The notes: generated by a model not told the origin, from the letters alone. Shown: positions 1 to 8,983, counted from the stretch's first letter. The stretch: 64,000 nt of DNA from Spirochaetota bacterium (GCA_004297825.1 SCSX01000089.1:37559-101558); one strand, 5' to 3'. Numbers and translations: made by a program.

Positions 1-2811
1 GACGTGGAGGTGGCGCCCGCCGCCGTCCAGCCCGGCATCATGCCCTTCTGGAAGGCCGAGGAGGCGAACCGTGACTTTCACGCGTCCGAGCGCATCGGGA
101 CATTCCTCGAGCGTGCCGACTCCGCGCTCGAAGACCCGATGTTCGCCCGCGAGCTTGAATCGGAATACGCGATGGACCCTGGCGCGGCCGAAACCCTCGT
201 CTCGTTCCTGAAACGCCAGCGGGAGGCCACGGGGACACCGCTGCCGCACCGGAGGCACATCGTGGCCGAGCACCTGGACGATACGATGGGATCGCTCCAG
301 CGGAGACAGGTCGTCCTTCACCTGCCCTGGGGCGGAAGGCTCACGCGCCCCTTCGCCCTCGCGCTCGCGGCCGCGTGGGAGGAGCGCTTCGGCTACGCGC
401 TCGAGACCTTTCCCGGAAACGAGTGCATCCTGGTAATACTGCCGCATAAGACCACGGCTGCCGATATGCTTTCCCTCGTCACCCCCGAGAACCTTGAACG
501 GCTGCTGCGCGCGAAGCTCGAGCACACGGGCTTCTTCGGGGCGCAGTTCAGGGAAAACGCGGGACGCGCCCTCGTGCTGCCGCGTGCGGGCTTCGGGAAA
601 AGGGTGCCCTTGTGGCTCACAAGGCTGCGCGCGAAGCGGGTGCTGGACGCGACCATGCGCTTCGAGGATTTTCCCGTTCTCATCGAAACCTGGCGCTCCT
701 GTATGGGGGACGAGTTCGACCTGGAGCATCTCAAAGAGCTGCTCGCAGAGGTGCAGAATGGCACGATCCGCGTGAGTGAGGCGTTCACGAAAAGCGCCTC
801 CCCCTTCGCCTCGGGGGTGATATGGCGCGAGACGAACCATTACATGTACCAGGACGACGCCCCCGCGGGCGGAAAAACCTCGAGCCTCAGGGGAGATCTC
901 ATCCGTGAGATACTGTACTCGTCCTCCCTGCGCCCCAGGATTCCCAATGAGATCATCGCGCTGCTTTCAAGAAGGCTCGCGCGCACGGAGGAGGGGTACG
1001 CGCCGCGTTCCGCCGACGAGGCGCTGGACTGGGTGAAGGAGCGCACCCTCATTCCCGAAGACGAGTGGGAGGCGCTCGACGCGGCCGTTGCGCGCGATTC
1101 CGGGATTGCGCTCCCCGCGATGCTCGAAGGACAGGAACACAAGCTCGCGTGGATTACGCCGCCCGGCGCGCCGATGCGGTCCGTAATCTCGGTGGAGTCG
1201 GCGGCGCGCGTCGCCGGTGCATTGCGCATAACGGACTTTGCCGCGTGCCTCACGGCCTTTGGCGGCATGGAAACCGATTCGCGCATGCGGGAGGCGCTCT
1301 CCCTCGTGGAGTCGCGCGCGTCCCGGGGCGAAGCGGCCCCCGAGCCCACCGGGCCCGATGAGCTCATCGCGCAATGGCTCGCGTATTGCGGGCCGGTCGG
1401 GCCGGGGCGCCTGGGCGCGATATTCGGGCTTCCGTCCGGCGAGCTCGATGCGCTGCTCGCGTCCCTCGCGGAACGGGGCGAGGTCGTGATCGATTCGTTC
1501 AGCGAGGAGTCCGGGGAAACGGAGGTATGCGTATCGGACAATCTCGAAATATTGCTGCGCATGGCACGACGCGCGCGCGAGCCCCGCATCGAGGCGCGGC
1601 CGATCGACCAGCTTCCCCTTTTTCTCGCTTCCTGGCAGGGCCTCGCCTCGCCCGGCGGGCGCATCGAGGATTTACAGGATGATATCGAGACGCTCTTCGG
1701 GTTTCCCGCGCCCGCCGCGGCGTGGGAGGAGCACATCCTTCCCGCGCGGCTCTCCGTGTACCACCAGGCCTGGCTCGACAGCCTGTGCGCCTCGAGCGGG
1801 CTCGTCTGGTTCGGGTGCGGGAACAGGCGCGCCTCGTTCGCGTTCACGGAGGACCTCGACCTGTTTATGGAAGATGTCCCGCGAAGCGAAGGAGTCGAGG
1901 CACGGGCTCCGATACTGCCCCCGGGCGGGGGGCGCCACGGGTTTTTCGACGTTGTGCGAAATATGGGACTTCCCACCGCGCGGGCCGCGGCGGAGCTCTG
2001 GGACGCGGCGTGGCGCGGGGAGGTCACCAACGACGCCTTCGCGACCCTGCGCCGCGGCATCCTCACCGAGTTCACCCCCGAGGACGCCGCGACCGCACAC
2101 GGGCGGCGGCCGGGGAGAAGGGCGGGCCTGGGGCGCTGGTCGTCCACGAGGCCCGTGACCGGAAGCTGGTACGCGCTTCCCGCGCGCCGCGACCGCGATG
2201 CCCTGGAGGAGCACGAGCTCGCGCGGGACCGCGCGCGGACGCTCCTGGCGCGCTACGGGGTGATATTCCGCGAGCTCCTCGCGCACGAGCTTCCCTGCAT
2301 GCAATGGGGGCGCGTCTTCCGGGCGCTGCGCCTCATGGAGCTTTCGGGCGAGATCGTGTCGGGAAGGTTTTTCGAGGGCGTTCCCGGCCTGCAGTTCGCC
2401 TCGCCGGAGGCCGTGCGGGAGATCGCATCCGGGCTTCCCGACGACGCGGTTTACTGGATGAGCGCCGCTGATCCCGCATCCCCCTGCGGACTGCGCCTGG
2501 ACGCGCTGAAGGGGAATCTGCCCCCGCGCCTGGCCTCCACGTTTCTCGTGTTTCACGGCGCGCGCCTGGTCCTCACCGCGCGCAAGAACGGCAGCGACTG
2601 CGAGATTGACGCGCCGCCGGATTCCCCGGCCATCCCCCGGTACCTGGGCCTGTTCCGCGCGCTCCTCTCGCGCGATTTCAACCCGGTGCGCACAGTCCTG
2701 GTGACGACCATCAATTCCCTCCCTTCGCAGGAGAGCGGTTACGCACGGGCTTTCATCGATTACGGTTTCGTGCGGCGCTCGGGAGGCCTGGAGCTTTCAC
2801 GGGCGTATTGA
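1..2811 (+). CDS. Lhr-like ATP-dependent helicase, C-terminal part (5' end outside window)
   Basis: The reading frame is open from the first base, so the gene starts upstream and about 936 codons are visible. The helicase motor domains are not in the window. What is visible matches the region after the motor in Lhr (large helicase-related) proteins: the segment LPRAGFGKRVPLWLTRLRAK near visible residue 195, then a stretch reading FPVLIETWRSCMGDEFDL, then SPFASGVIW near residue 265. The family consists of 3'-5' nucleic acid helicases linked to DNA repair. It ends with TGA just before a minus-strand gene. The family call is from remembered conserved segments; the exact subfamily is uncertain. 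Confidence 0.72.
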   Translation, partial: DVEVAPAAVQPGIMPFWKAEEANRDFHASERIGTFLERADSALEDPMFARELESEYAMDPGAAETLVSFLKRQREATGTPLPHRRHIVAEHLDDTMGSLQRRQVVLHLPWGGRLTRPFALALAAAWEERFGYALETFPGNECILVILPHKTTAADMLSLVTPENLERLLRAKLEHTGFFGAQFRENAGRALVLPRAGFGKRVPLWLTRLRAKRVLDATMRFEDFPVLIETWRSCMGDEFDLEHLKELLAEVQNGTIRVSEAFTKSASPFASGVIWRETNHYMYQDDAPAGGKTSSLRGDLIREILYSSSLRPRIPNEIIALLSRRLARTEEGYAPRSADEALDWVKERTLIPEDEWEALDAAVARDSGIALPAMLEGQEHKLAWITPPGAPMRSVISVESAARVAGALRITDFAACLTAFGGMETDSRMREALSLVESRASRGEAAPEPTGPDELIAQWLAYCGPVGPGRLGAIFGLPSGELDALLASLAERGEVVIDSFSEESGETEVCVSDNLEILLRMARRAREPRIEARPIDQLPLFLASWQGLASPGGRIEDLQDDIETLFGFPAPAAAWEEHILPARLSVYHQAWLDSLCASSGLVWFGCGNRRASFAFTEDLDLFMEDVPRSEGVEARAPILPPGGGRHGFFDVVRNMGLPTARAAAELWDAAWRGEVTNDAFATLRRGILTEFTPEDAATAHGRRPGRRAGLGRWSSTRPVTGSWYALPARRDRDALEEHELARDRARTLLARYGVIFRELLAHELPCMQWGRVFRALRLMELSGEIVSGRFFEGVPGLQFASPEAVREIASGLPDDAVYWMSAADPASPCGLRLDALKGNLPPRLASTFLVFHGARLVLTARKNGSDCEIDAPPDSPAIPRYLGLFRALLSRDFNPVRTVLVTTINSLPSQESGYARAFIDYGFVRRSGGLELSRAY

Positions 2812-2865
2812 CCGAGATCGCACGTCACGGACGGGGTGTGAATTTTGTATTTGAGAAAATGAGTA

Positions 2866-3324
2866 CTATGTGCGGCGGTGTATTTTCCCCTTCGGCGTGT
2901 CGCCGGGGTCTCCCCAGTACAATTCCCAGCAAATGATGCCATTTTCGATCCTCCGGCCGATGGCATAGTGAGAAAAATTTACATAGTTATGTCTGCTTTT
3001 CTTTCCCTGCAACATCTCTTCCATATATCTATCCGTGGCGATCGCCACCAGATAGGAGACAGAAAACCTACTGAGCTTACGAAAATCCGCAACAAGCTCA
3101 CTCTCCGCCTCCCTGAAGCAAATCGGAAAGCAGTGCCAGAGCTTCCGGGGATCGCGCGGCTGGTACTTCACTAGGGTAAAGCCACCCTGGAAGTGATCGA
3201 TATCGCCCCGTATGCGGCTAAGAAGCATAATCACGACCTCGCGTTGGGATATTCCGAGCCGGACAGCAGCGATGCCAATCTTAAAGAAGATGTCGTTTCT
3301 CATGTTGATGCTCGTTCGCAGCAT
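2866..3324 (-). CDS. Hypothetical protein with ribbon-helix-helix-like N-terminus (paralogue A)
   Basis: A 152-residue protein of no family I can name. The first ~40 residues (MLRTSINMRNDIFFKIGIAA, then a short turn and a second helix, LGISQREVVIMLLSRI) have the strand-helix-turn-helix look of CopG/Arc-type ribbon-helix-helix DNA-binding proteins. The rest is conserved with a second copy at 49891-50370, including FQGGFTLVKYQPRDP, the tract LSRFSVSYLVAIAT and a C-terminal CWELYWGD. A clean GGAGG lies 7-9 bases before the ATG. Its bases are richer in A/T than its neighbours. It stands alone between the helicase and serS. DNA binding is an inference. Confidence 0.7.
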   Translation of the reverse strand: MLRTSINMRNDIFFKIGIAAVRLGISQREVVIMLLSRIRGDIDHFQGGFTLVKYQPRDPRKLWHCFPICFREAESELVADFRKLSRFSVSYLVAIATDRYMEEMLQGKKSRHNYVNFSHYAIGRRIENGIICWELYWGDPGDTPKGKIHRRT

Positions 3325-3534
3325 TCAATATTCCTCCAGGAAAAACGTGGAGCGTATGAAATAGATACGAAGGAGGGGATGAAAATATGAGCATTTTCAT
3401 GGATTATCAATGCGAAACATCCGAAATTAATTCACACCCTCCCGGACGGCGAAAATAATTTCCGTTCATTTCTTGACAAAACGGTCCGCGCGGATAGCGT
3501 GGGCGTGCCCAAAAACGCACCGGGGGTAAGGACC

Positions 3535-4794
3535 ATGATAGACGCCAGGCTCATCCGAGAGAACATCGATTACATCCGCGCGATTCTAAAAAAGCGCAAC
3601 ATGGAAGGGGTCGTCGACCTCGCATCGTTCACACAGGTGGACGAGGAGCGCCGGTCGGTCATCCAGAAGATCGACGAGCTTCGCGAGAAGCGCAACCGCG
3701 TCTCGAAAGAGATAGGCAGGCTCAAGGGCAAGGGGGAGGACGCCTCGGCGCTCATGAAGGAGATAGGCGGCGCGGGCGACGAGATCAAGGGACTGGAATC
3801 CAGGGTCGAGGAGATCGAGGCGCGGTTTACCGATATGCTCCTCTCGCTTCCCAACGTGCTGCACGAATCGGTGCCGGAGGGGAAGGGCGAGGACGACAAC
3901 GTCGTGGTGCGCACCTGGGGGGAAAAGCCGAGGTTCGATTTTGTCCCGAAGCCGCATTACGACCTGGGCACTACCCTGGGCATTCTCGACTTCGAGCGCG
4001 GCGTGAAGCTCGCGGGGGCGCGCTTCTATGTGTACCGGGGACTGGCCGCGCGCATGGAGCGTGCGATCATCAGCTTCATGCTCGACCTCCATACGAAAGA
4101 GCACGGCTACACGGAGATATTCGGCCCGTTCATCGTCAATGACGAGAGCATGATAGGGACGGGCCAGTTCCCCAAGTTCAAGGACGAGTACTACCGCATC
4201 GAGCGGGACGGGCTCTCCCTCATTCCCACCGCCGAGGTGCCGCTCACGAACCTCTACCGCGACGAAATCCTGGACAAGGAGGAGTTGCCCAAATATGTAA
4301 CCATGCAGTCATCCTGTTTCCGGAGGGAGGCGGGCTCGGCCGGCAAGGATACCCGCGGACTCATCCGCGTGCACCAGTTCCAGAAGGTCGAGCTCGTGAA
4401 GTTCGTGGAGCCCGAAACCTCGTACGACGAGCTTGAGAGCCTCGTCGCCGCGGCCGAGGAGGTCCTCAGGCGGCTCAAGCTCCACTACCGCGTCTCCCTC
4501 CTTTGCAGCGCCGATACCTCCGCGTCATCGGCGAAGACGTACGACCTGGAGGTGTGGATGCCGGGACTGGACCGCTACGTCGAAATATCCTCCTGTTCCA
4601 ATTTCATCGACTACCAGGCGCGCCGCGCGCGCATCCGCTACCGGAAGGCCAAGGGCGAGAAGGCCGCCTTCCTGCATACCCTGAACGGCTCCGGTCTCGC
4701 TGCCGGGAGAACGCTTGCCGCCGTAATGGAAAACTACCAGACCGCCGACGGGAACATCGACATCCCCGAGGCGCTCAAGCCGTACTTCCGGTGA
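3535..4794 (+). CDS. serS: Seryl-tRNA synthetase
   Basis: Cytoplasmic enzyme that charges tRNA-Ser (and also tRNA-Sec, relevant because this genome uses selenocysteine). The 419-residue length is normal. The N-terminal ~110 residues form the antiparallel coiled-coil tRNA arm, rich in K/E/R. The class II core follows, with motif 2 (FRREAGSAGKDTRGL, then RVHQFQKVE) and motif 3 near the end (SGLAAGRTLAAVMENYQ). I chose the ATG of MIDARLIREN, preceded by GGGGGTAAGG; an upstream GTG at 3499 would add 12 residues unlike the family. A perfect -35 hexamer TTGACA lies at 3473-3478, but no good -10 follows. The next gene starts one base after the stop. Confidence 0.95.
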   Translation: MIDARLIRENIDYIRAILKKRNMEGVVDLASFTQVDEERRSVIQKIDELREKRNRVSKEIGRLKGKGEDASALMKEIGGAGDEIKGLESRVEEIEARFTDMLLSLPNVLHESVPEGKGEDDNVVVRTWGEKPRFDFVPKPHYDLGTTLGILDFERGVKLAGARFYVYRGLAARMERAIISFMLDLHTKEHGYTEIFGPFIVNDESMIGTGQFPKFKDEYYRIERDGLSLIPTAEVPLTNLYRDEILDKEELPKYVTMQSSCFRREAGSAGKDTRGLIRVHQFQKVELVKFVEPETSYDELESLVAAAEEVLRRLKLHYRVSLLCSADTSASSAKTYDLEVWMPGLDRYVEISSCSNFIDYQARRARIRYRKAKGEKAAFLHTLNGSGLAAGRTLAAVMENYQTADGNIDIPEALKPYFR

Positions 4795-4795
4795 C

Positions 4796-5770
4796 ATGGT
4801 AGAGATAGCACCCCGGCGCTGCGATCATGTCCTGCTCCGCCAGGTCCTGGCCGCTGCGCTCCTCGCGGAGCGCGAGGTCCTGGTCCGGGGGGGCGCCGCC
4901 TTCATCGACTCCACGCCCGAGGTCCAGCCCCTGGTTTCCGACTGGGAGAAATTCATAGACTCCTTCCGGCTGGGGGCGTTCGACATAAACGGGGACGATC
5001 TCGTGTTCACACCCGGGCAGGTGCGCCACGGGATATATTCATTCGAAACCAATCCCTACAGCTCGGCGGTCGAGCTTGCGCTCCTCATGGCGCCGGCCCT
5101 CTCCGCGCGCCCGTACCGCAGCGCGCTCGATCTGCGCGGGGTCACGCATGCCGCGCATTCCTACGCCACCGACTTCGTCAGGGAAACGCTTTTTGCGCTC
5201 TTCGAGCCCATGGGCTTTTATACGAGCCTGTCGCTCAGGCGCTTCGGCTTTTACGGTACGGGGAAGGGAGAGATGGAGGTGAAGGTCTTCCCGTCCCGAT
5301 CAAGGCAGGCCGGGTCGATCATTCCCGCCTGCGTACCACGGGTTACGGGAGCCCGGGTGTATATTTCGCGTTACCCGTCGACGCTTGCATACGAACAGAA
5401 GGACATACTCTCCGGGGATCTGGGACTGGACCCCGCGACCGTGGGCATTATGGAGATCATGAACGCCGCGGGGTCGGGGAACGCACTGCACGCGCACCTG
5501 GATTGGGGCGGCATCGACGTGCTCCTGCCGCACGTGATCGACGCGTATTCATTTGACGGATCAAGGGTTGCGGATGAGGCGGCGCTGTGCGACGCCGTGC
5601 GGGTGTTCGCGAATTTCGTGCGCGGCGTGGTAGCGGATGGGGTTCTTCCCGCGGTAGTGGTGAGGGAACTGGTGCCTTACGCGGTCATGACCGGCTCCCG
5701 CCTCCCGGATTCGGGGGACCCGGACGCCGTGGAGGAGAGCCTGGCGGTCATGCGCGCCCTGTTGGGCTGA
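4796..5770 (+). CDS. RNA 3'-terminal phosphate cyclase-like protein, divergent
   Basis: A 324-residue protein similar to RtcA/Rcl1 through the middle of the chain: SSAVELALLMAPAL, then LDLRGVTHAAHSYATDFVRE and a LRRFGFYGTGKGEMEVKV segment that corresponds to the RtcA 'GYYPRGGGEV' region. True RtcA converts RNA 3'-phosphate ends to cyclic phosphates using ATP. The N-terminal RtcA signature (GEGGGQ) is absent; the chain starts MVEIAPRRCDHVLLRQ. The catalytic histidine expected near the C-terminus is not evident either. It may be non-catalytic, like eukaryotic Rcl1, or have another substrate. It starts one base after serS, so it is probably co-translated. Confidence 0.7.
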   Translation: MVEIAPRRCDHVLLRQVLAAALLAEREVLVRGGAAFIDSTPEVQPLVSDWEKFIDSFRLGAFDINGDDLVFTPGQVRHGIYSFETNPYSSAVELALLMAPALSARPYRSALDLRGVTHAAHSYATDFVRETLFALFEPMGFYTSLSLRRFGFYGTGKGEMEVKVFPSRSRQAGSIIPACVPRVTGARVYISRYPSTLAYEQKDILSGDLGLDPATVGIMEIMNAAGSGNALHAHLDWGGIDVLLPHVIDAYSFDGSRVADEAALCDAVRVFANFVRGVVADGVLPAVVVRELVPYAVMTGSRLPDSGDPDAVEESLAVMRALLG

Positions 5771-5777
5771 GCACGAG

Positions 5778-5909
5778 TCACACCAGGGTGATTATGCGTT
5801 CTTCCCGGGCGCACGTGATGCAGTAGCGCCGCCCGTCCTTCCCGTTCGGGGACGGAACGAAATAGTGGTTGAGCTTGTTGAGCGAAGTCCCGCATTTAGA
5901 GCATTTCAT
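5778..5909 (-). CDS. Small zinc-ribbon protein
   Basis: A 43-residue reading frame starting MKCSKCGTSLNKLNHYFVPS and ending in a YCITCAREERII segment. The two CxxC pairs (C3/C6 and the pair near residue 31) should bind one zinc ion. A GAGG lies about 8 bases before the ATG. It is convergent with the RtcA-like gene and lies 7 bases past its stop. Small treble-clef or ribbon proteins like this often act in nucleic acid binding or as protein adaptors, but no function can be assigned. The regular CxxC spacing and Shine-Dalgarno support it being real. Confidence 0.6.
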   Translation of the reverse strand: MKCSKCGTSLNKLNHYFVPSPNGKDGRRYCITCAREERIITLV

Positions 5910-6065
5910 GATGATACCTCGTACCTGTACCGGATGTGTCTATTACAGTGTCGGCAGGACCATGAAGGCCCGAAAGAAAAAAATGGCTCACTTTCACGGA
6001 CCATGCGTCCGGCGCAGGGCCCGCGGGGACCCCGAAGGGGAGGCAGTTGCCGCGAAAAATTGTTG

Positions 6066-6094
6066 TTTACAACTCGGGGGCGGGTAACTATTCT
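6066..6094 (+). promoter_or_regulatory. Candidate sigma-70-type promoter
   Basis: TTTACA at 6066-6071 and TATTCT at 6089-6094, separated by 17 bases, 34 bases before the start of the 6128 gene. The stretch is AT-rich at both hexamers. Seen in sequence; activity is inferred. Confidence 0.45.
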
Positions 6095-6127
6095 CTCCGA
6101 TTATTTCGGTTTGAGGTATAACACGTA

Positions 6128-6484
6128 ATGGCTGAAAAGAAAAAGATTGATGCAAAGGCTTCACGGAGCGCGAAACCCGCGAAACCCGCGAAGAGCGCGA
6201 AGCCCGCGAAAAGCGCGAAGCCTGTGAGCAAGAAAAAGAACAAGCGGAAAACGAATCTCTACAAGCTCTATTCCGACATGAACAAGCGCGTGCACGACGC
6301 CGTCGACAAGGAAGTGGTGAAGCGCTTCAAGACCCTCATAGATACCAGCGCCGAGGAAATCACGAAATCGTCGCTCGACGCGGTGCTCCATTATCCCCTT
6401 GAAATAGACATAGCGGACTACGAAGAGGGAATCCAGCCCTATATAAAGCACTACATCTTCATGGTGAAGCGCGGCGCGAAGTGA
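6128..6484 (+). CDS. Hypothetical protein with Lys/Ala/Pro-rich N-terminal tail
   Basis: 118 residues. Residues ~9-42 are a low-complexity basic tail built from repeats of AKP and SAK units followed by SKKKNKRK, like histone H1-type or nucleic-acid-binding tails. The remaining ~75 residues look like a small mainly helical domain (LYKLYSDMNKRVHDAVDKE, later LEIDIADYEEGIQPYIKHYI). GAGGT lies upstream of the ATG. It ends one base before the GTG of the downstream membrane protein, so they probably form an operon. No family is recognised; binding to nucleic acid or an acidic partner is inferred only from charge. Confidence 0.6.
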   Translation: MAEKKKIDAKASRSAKPAKPAKSAKPAKSAKPVSKKKNKRKTNLYKLYSDMNKRVHDAVDKEVVKRFKTLIDTSAEEITKSSLDAVLHYPLEIDIADYEEGIQPYIKHYIFMVKRGAK

Positions 6485-6485
6485 G

Positions 6486-8264
6486 GTGACGCTCATTTCC
6501 CGGCTGCGTTCATTCAAACCCGAAGTCTATCTGAGAAACCCGCTGGTCCTCCCGGCGGGGCTTGTCGTTTTCATGCTCGTTCCCCTCGTGGGATGGGATC
6601 GGCTCCCGGAATTCGACGGCCCCAGGCTGCTCGCGGCCGGGGTGATGTTCGCGGCGGGCGCGTGGTGGTGCGCCCGGGGGCTGTACCGCGGCTCAAGGAT
6701 TTATCTGCGCCCCGCGCTTCTGGACGTTCTCGTTCTCCTGTTCTATTCGCTCTACCTGGTTTCCTGGATCGTGTCGTCCAACCGCGCGGTCTCATCGACC
6801 GCGGTCCTCCTGGAGGCAGCGTTCCCCGCGCTCTATGTCTTCTGCCGCGTAGTGATGCGTGACGGGGAAGGGGATGCACGCGAGCCAATCGTCGCGCTCT
6901 CGGGGGCGGTGACCGCGGCGGCGCTCGTGCTCGCCGGCTGGGGGCTGCTCCAGTATTTTTTCGAGTTCGACGTTCCCCGGGGAGTAAGGGAGCTCTTCAA
7001 GACGTACCATTATCCTGTCGTCGCGTCCATGGACAATCCGAACTACCTCTCGGAATTCCTGGTGCTCGCGCTTCCTTTCTCCGTTTCCTTCTTCACCGCG
7101 CTCCGGCGCTACCGGCTCATGCTCGTCTCCCTCGTGATCATGGGGCTCGCGGTGTACTTTACCTATTCCCGGCTCGCCTGGTTCGTGCTTGCGTGCGCCA
7201 TGCTGCTCATGATTCCATTTTCCCCGAAACGGGCCCGCGCATGGCTCCTTGGATCCCTGGGCGCTATCGTGCTCATCACGGGCGCATTCTTTGCGTTTCA
7301 TTTCATGAGCGGTTCGACGCAATCGGACCGTGTGCTCAACAGTTTTACGCTCTCCCGCACGACACCCCTGTTCGAGCGCAGGGTCCTCTACGCGACCGGC
7401 TTTTCCATGCTTGGGGACGCGGGCGTCGCGGGGAAGGGGCCGGGCATGTTCGGGTACCGGTACCTGGAATACCAGGGCCGCTACATCAACAGCGTCCCCC
7501 TGGACCGCTTCCAGCTTTCTCATCTGGTCGACATCGACCACGCCCATTCGGACCTCATCGAGATAGCCTTCGACTCGGGAATGCCGGCCGCGGCGGCGTT
7601 TCTCTCGATGCTGGGGGCCGCGATTTACGCGGGTGTCGCGCGTGCGCGCAGGCGTGACCACGCCTCCTTCATCGCGCTGGTGCCGCTTATTTACCTGCCG
7701 TTTTGCCTCTGGTCGTTTCCCTTTTACATTCCCTTCAGCAAGATCCTTTTTATCGCCGCGCTCGCGCTCGTCGCGTCATCCGCGCGGCCGGTTTTAGGCG
7801 TGTGCGTCCCGTCCCGGGTTCCGGCCGCCGCGCTCGCGGCGGTGCTCGCGGCCTGGGGGTGGTGGGGATATCGTTATGCGGCATCTGATTACTGGAGCGC
7901 GCGCGCGGCCGCGGCGTCCGAGGCCGGCGGGATGGCGGCCGGGGACCTGTACTCCCGCGCGCTCGGGTACTACCCGTGGAACGGGCGCGCGTACCTCGGG
8001 AGGGGGGTGCTCCTGGCCGCGCGCGGGGATCCCCGGGGTGTCCGGGACCTTGCCGACTCGATGGAATATATCAGCGACCCCGGTTCGTACCTCGCGCTCG
8101 CGCGCTCGCTCAGGGAACAGGGCCGGACGGCAGAGGCGCGGAAATGGTATAAGAAACTCATTTACCTGCGGCCTGATATTCGCAAGGCCGTGCAGGAATA
8201 CCGCGAGCTCGGGCCGGGCCCCGGCGACGCGGGAGGGGGAAAGCCGGATGAAAATAACGATTAA
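6486..8264 (+). CDS. O-antigen ligase/polymerase-like membrane protein with C-terminal TPR-like region
   Basis: 592 residues with GTG start directly after the preceding stop. There are about ten hydrophobic segments, and a large periplasmic loop with a DIDHAHSDLIEIAFDSG segment typical of the Wzy_C/O-antigen ligase family (WaaL, Wzy). These inner-membrane proteins join or polymerise surface polysaccharide. The final ~110 residues, after the last membrane segment, resemble two or three tetratricopeptide helices (GDLYSRALGYYPWNGRAYLG; a later segment reading EQGRTAEARKWYKKLI). No other glycan genes are adjacent, so the substrate is unknown. It overlaps moaD by 17 bases. Confidence 0.75.
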   Translation: MTLISRLRSFKPEVYLRNPLVLPAGLVVFMLVPLVGWDRLPEFDGPRLLAAGVMFAAGAWWCARGLYRGSRIYLRPALLDVLVLLFYSLYLVSWIVSSNRAVSSTAVLLEAAFPALYVFCRVVMRDGEGDAREPIVALSGAVTAAALVLAGWGLLQYFFEFDVPRGVRELFKTYHYPVVASMDNPNYLSEFLVLALPFSVSFFTALRRYRLMLVSLVIMGLAVYFTYSRLAWFVLACAMLLMIPFSPKRARAWLLGSLGAIVLITGAFFAFHFMSGSTQSDRVLNSFTLSRTTPLFERRVLYATGFSMLGDAGVAGKGPGMFGYRYLEYQGRYINSVPLDRFQLSHLVDIDHAHSDLIEIAFDSGMPAAAAFLSMLGAAIYAGVARARRRDHASFIALVPLIYLPFCLWSFPFYIPFSKILFIAALALVASSARPVLGVCVPSRVPAAALAAVLAAWGWWGYRYAASDYWSARAAAASEAGGMAAGDLYSRALGYYPWNGRAYLGRGVLLAARGDPRGVRDLADSMEYISDPGSYLALARSLREQGRTAEARKWYKKLIYLRPDIRKAVQEYRELGPGPGDAGGGKPDENND

Positions 8265-8493
8265 AACATTTGCCTCCCTGCGGGACGCAGCCGGGTTCGA
8301 TGAAAAGGAAATCATCGTCCCGGAGGGAATCACGATCGACGAGGTTGTGCGCAGGCTGTCGGTAAGTTTTGAGGGCCTCGCGGCCCGGAAGGGCTCGCTC
8401 CTGTACGCCGTGAACGAGGAGTACGCCCGCCCCGACACCGTGCTCGCGGAAGGCGACATTCTCGCCATGTTCCCGCCCGTGAGCGGCGGGTGA
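8248..8493 (+). CDS. moaD: Molybdopterin synthase small subunit / MoaD-like sulfur carrier
   Basis: 81 residues, ubiquitin-fold sulfur carrier ending in the diagnostic GG (…FPPVSGG), the site of thiocarboxylation. The segment EGDILAMFPPVSGG is typical of MoaD. It supplies sulfur to precursor Z during molybdenum (or tungsten) cofactor synthesis together with MoaE, encoded 13 bases downstream. The start ATG is preceded by GGGAGGGGG and lies inside the 3' end of the upstream membrane protein gene. The cofactor is needed by the formate dehydrogenase encoded nearby. Confidence 0.9.
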   Translation: MKITIKTFASLRDAAGFDEKEIIVPEGITIDEVVRRLSVSFEGLAARKGSLLYAVNEEYARPDTVLAEGDILAMFPPVSGG

Positions 8494-8506
8494 GAGGGGG
8501 TGCACC

Positions 8507-8923
8507 GTGAAAAAGATACTCATCCAGGAAAATCCCCTCGATACCGCGGCGCTCATCCGGACCGTGGGGACGAAGGAAGACGGCGCGGTGCTTTCGTTCA
8601 TTGGCACGGCGCGCCGGGGGTCCATGGGGAAATCGGTGTTATACCTGCATTACGAAGCCTACGAGACCATGGCCATGAAAGAGCTCGGTAGGATCGCGGA
8701 CGAAGCCTGTTCCCGGTGGCCGCTCTCCGACTGCGTCATCGTGCATCGCACCGGGGAGGTGGGCCTGGGAGAGCCGAGCGTCTTCATAGGCGTATCGACC
8801 CCCCATCGCGCCGAGGGATTTCAGGCGCTCCAGTTCATAATCGACACGATCAAGAAGACGGTGCCCATCTGGAAAAAGGAATTCTTCGAAGACGGGTCGA
8901 TGTGGGTTTCCGAGAGGCCGTAG
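8507..8923 (+). CDS. moaE: Molybdopterin synthase large subunit MoaE
   Basis: 138 residues, GTG start with GAGAGGGGG upstream. The family hallmarks are visible: GAVLSFIGTARRGSMG near the start, LHYEAYETMA, IVHRTGEVGLGEPSVFIGVS, then PHRAEGFQALQFIIDTIKK and VPIWKKEFFEDGSMWV. It forms the heterotetramer with MoaD that makes molybdopterin. The rest of the Moco pathway (moaA, moaC, mogA, moeA) is not in the window. It converges on fdhE. Confidence 0.95.
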   Translation: MKKILIQENPLDTAALIRTVGTKEDGAVLSFIGTARRGSMGKSVLYLHYEAYETMAMKELGRIADEACSRWPLSDCVIVHRTGEVGLGEPSVFIGVSTPHRAEGFQALQFIIDTIKKTVPIWKKEFFEDGSMWVSERP

Positions 8924-8983
8924 GGGAAACAGGGCAGCGCGTGGCGATGGTCGCCACGGTGCCCGCCGTCGATGCGGGACCCC

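Noticed and set aside
3388..3459. 23-residue frame with a strong upstream AAGGAGG before serS
   Set aside because: Too short and without any recognisable feature; the same DNA is the conserved upstream region of the minus-strand paralogue family.
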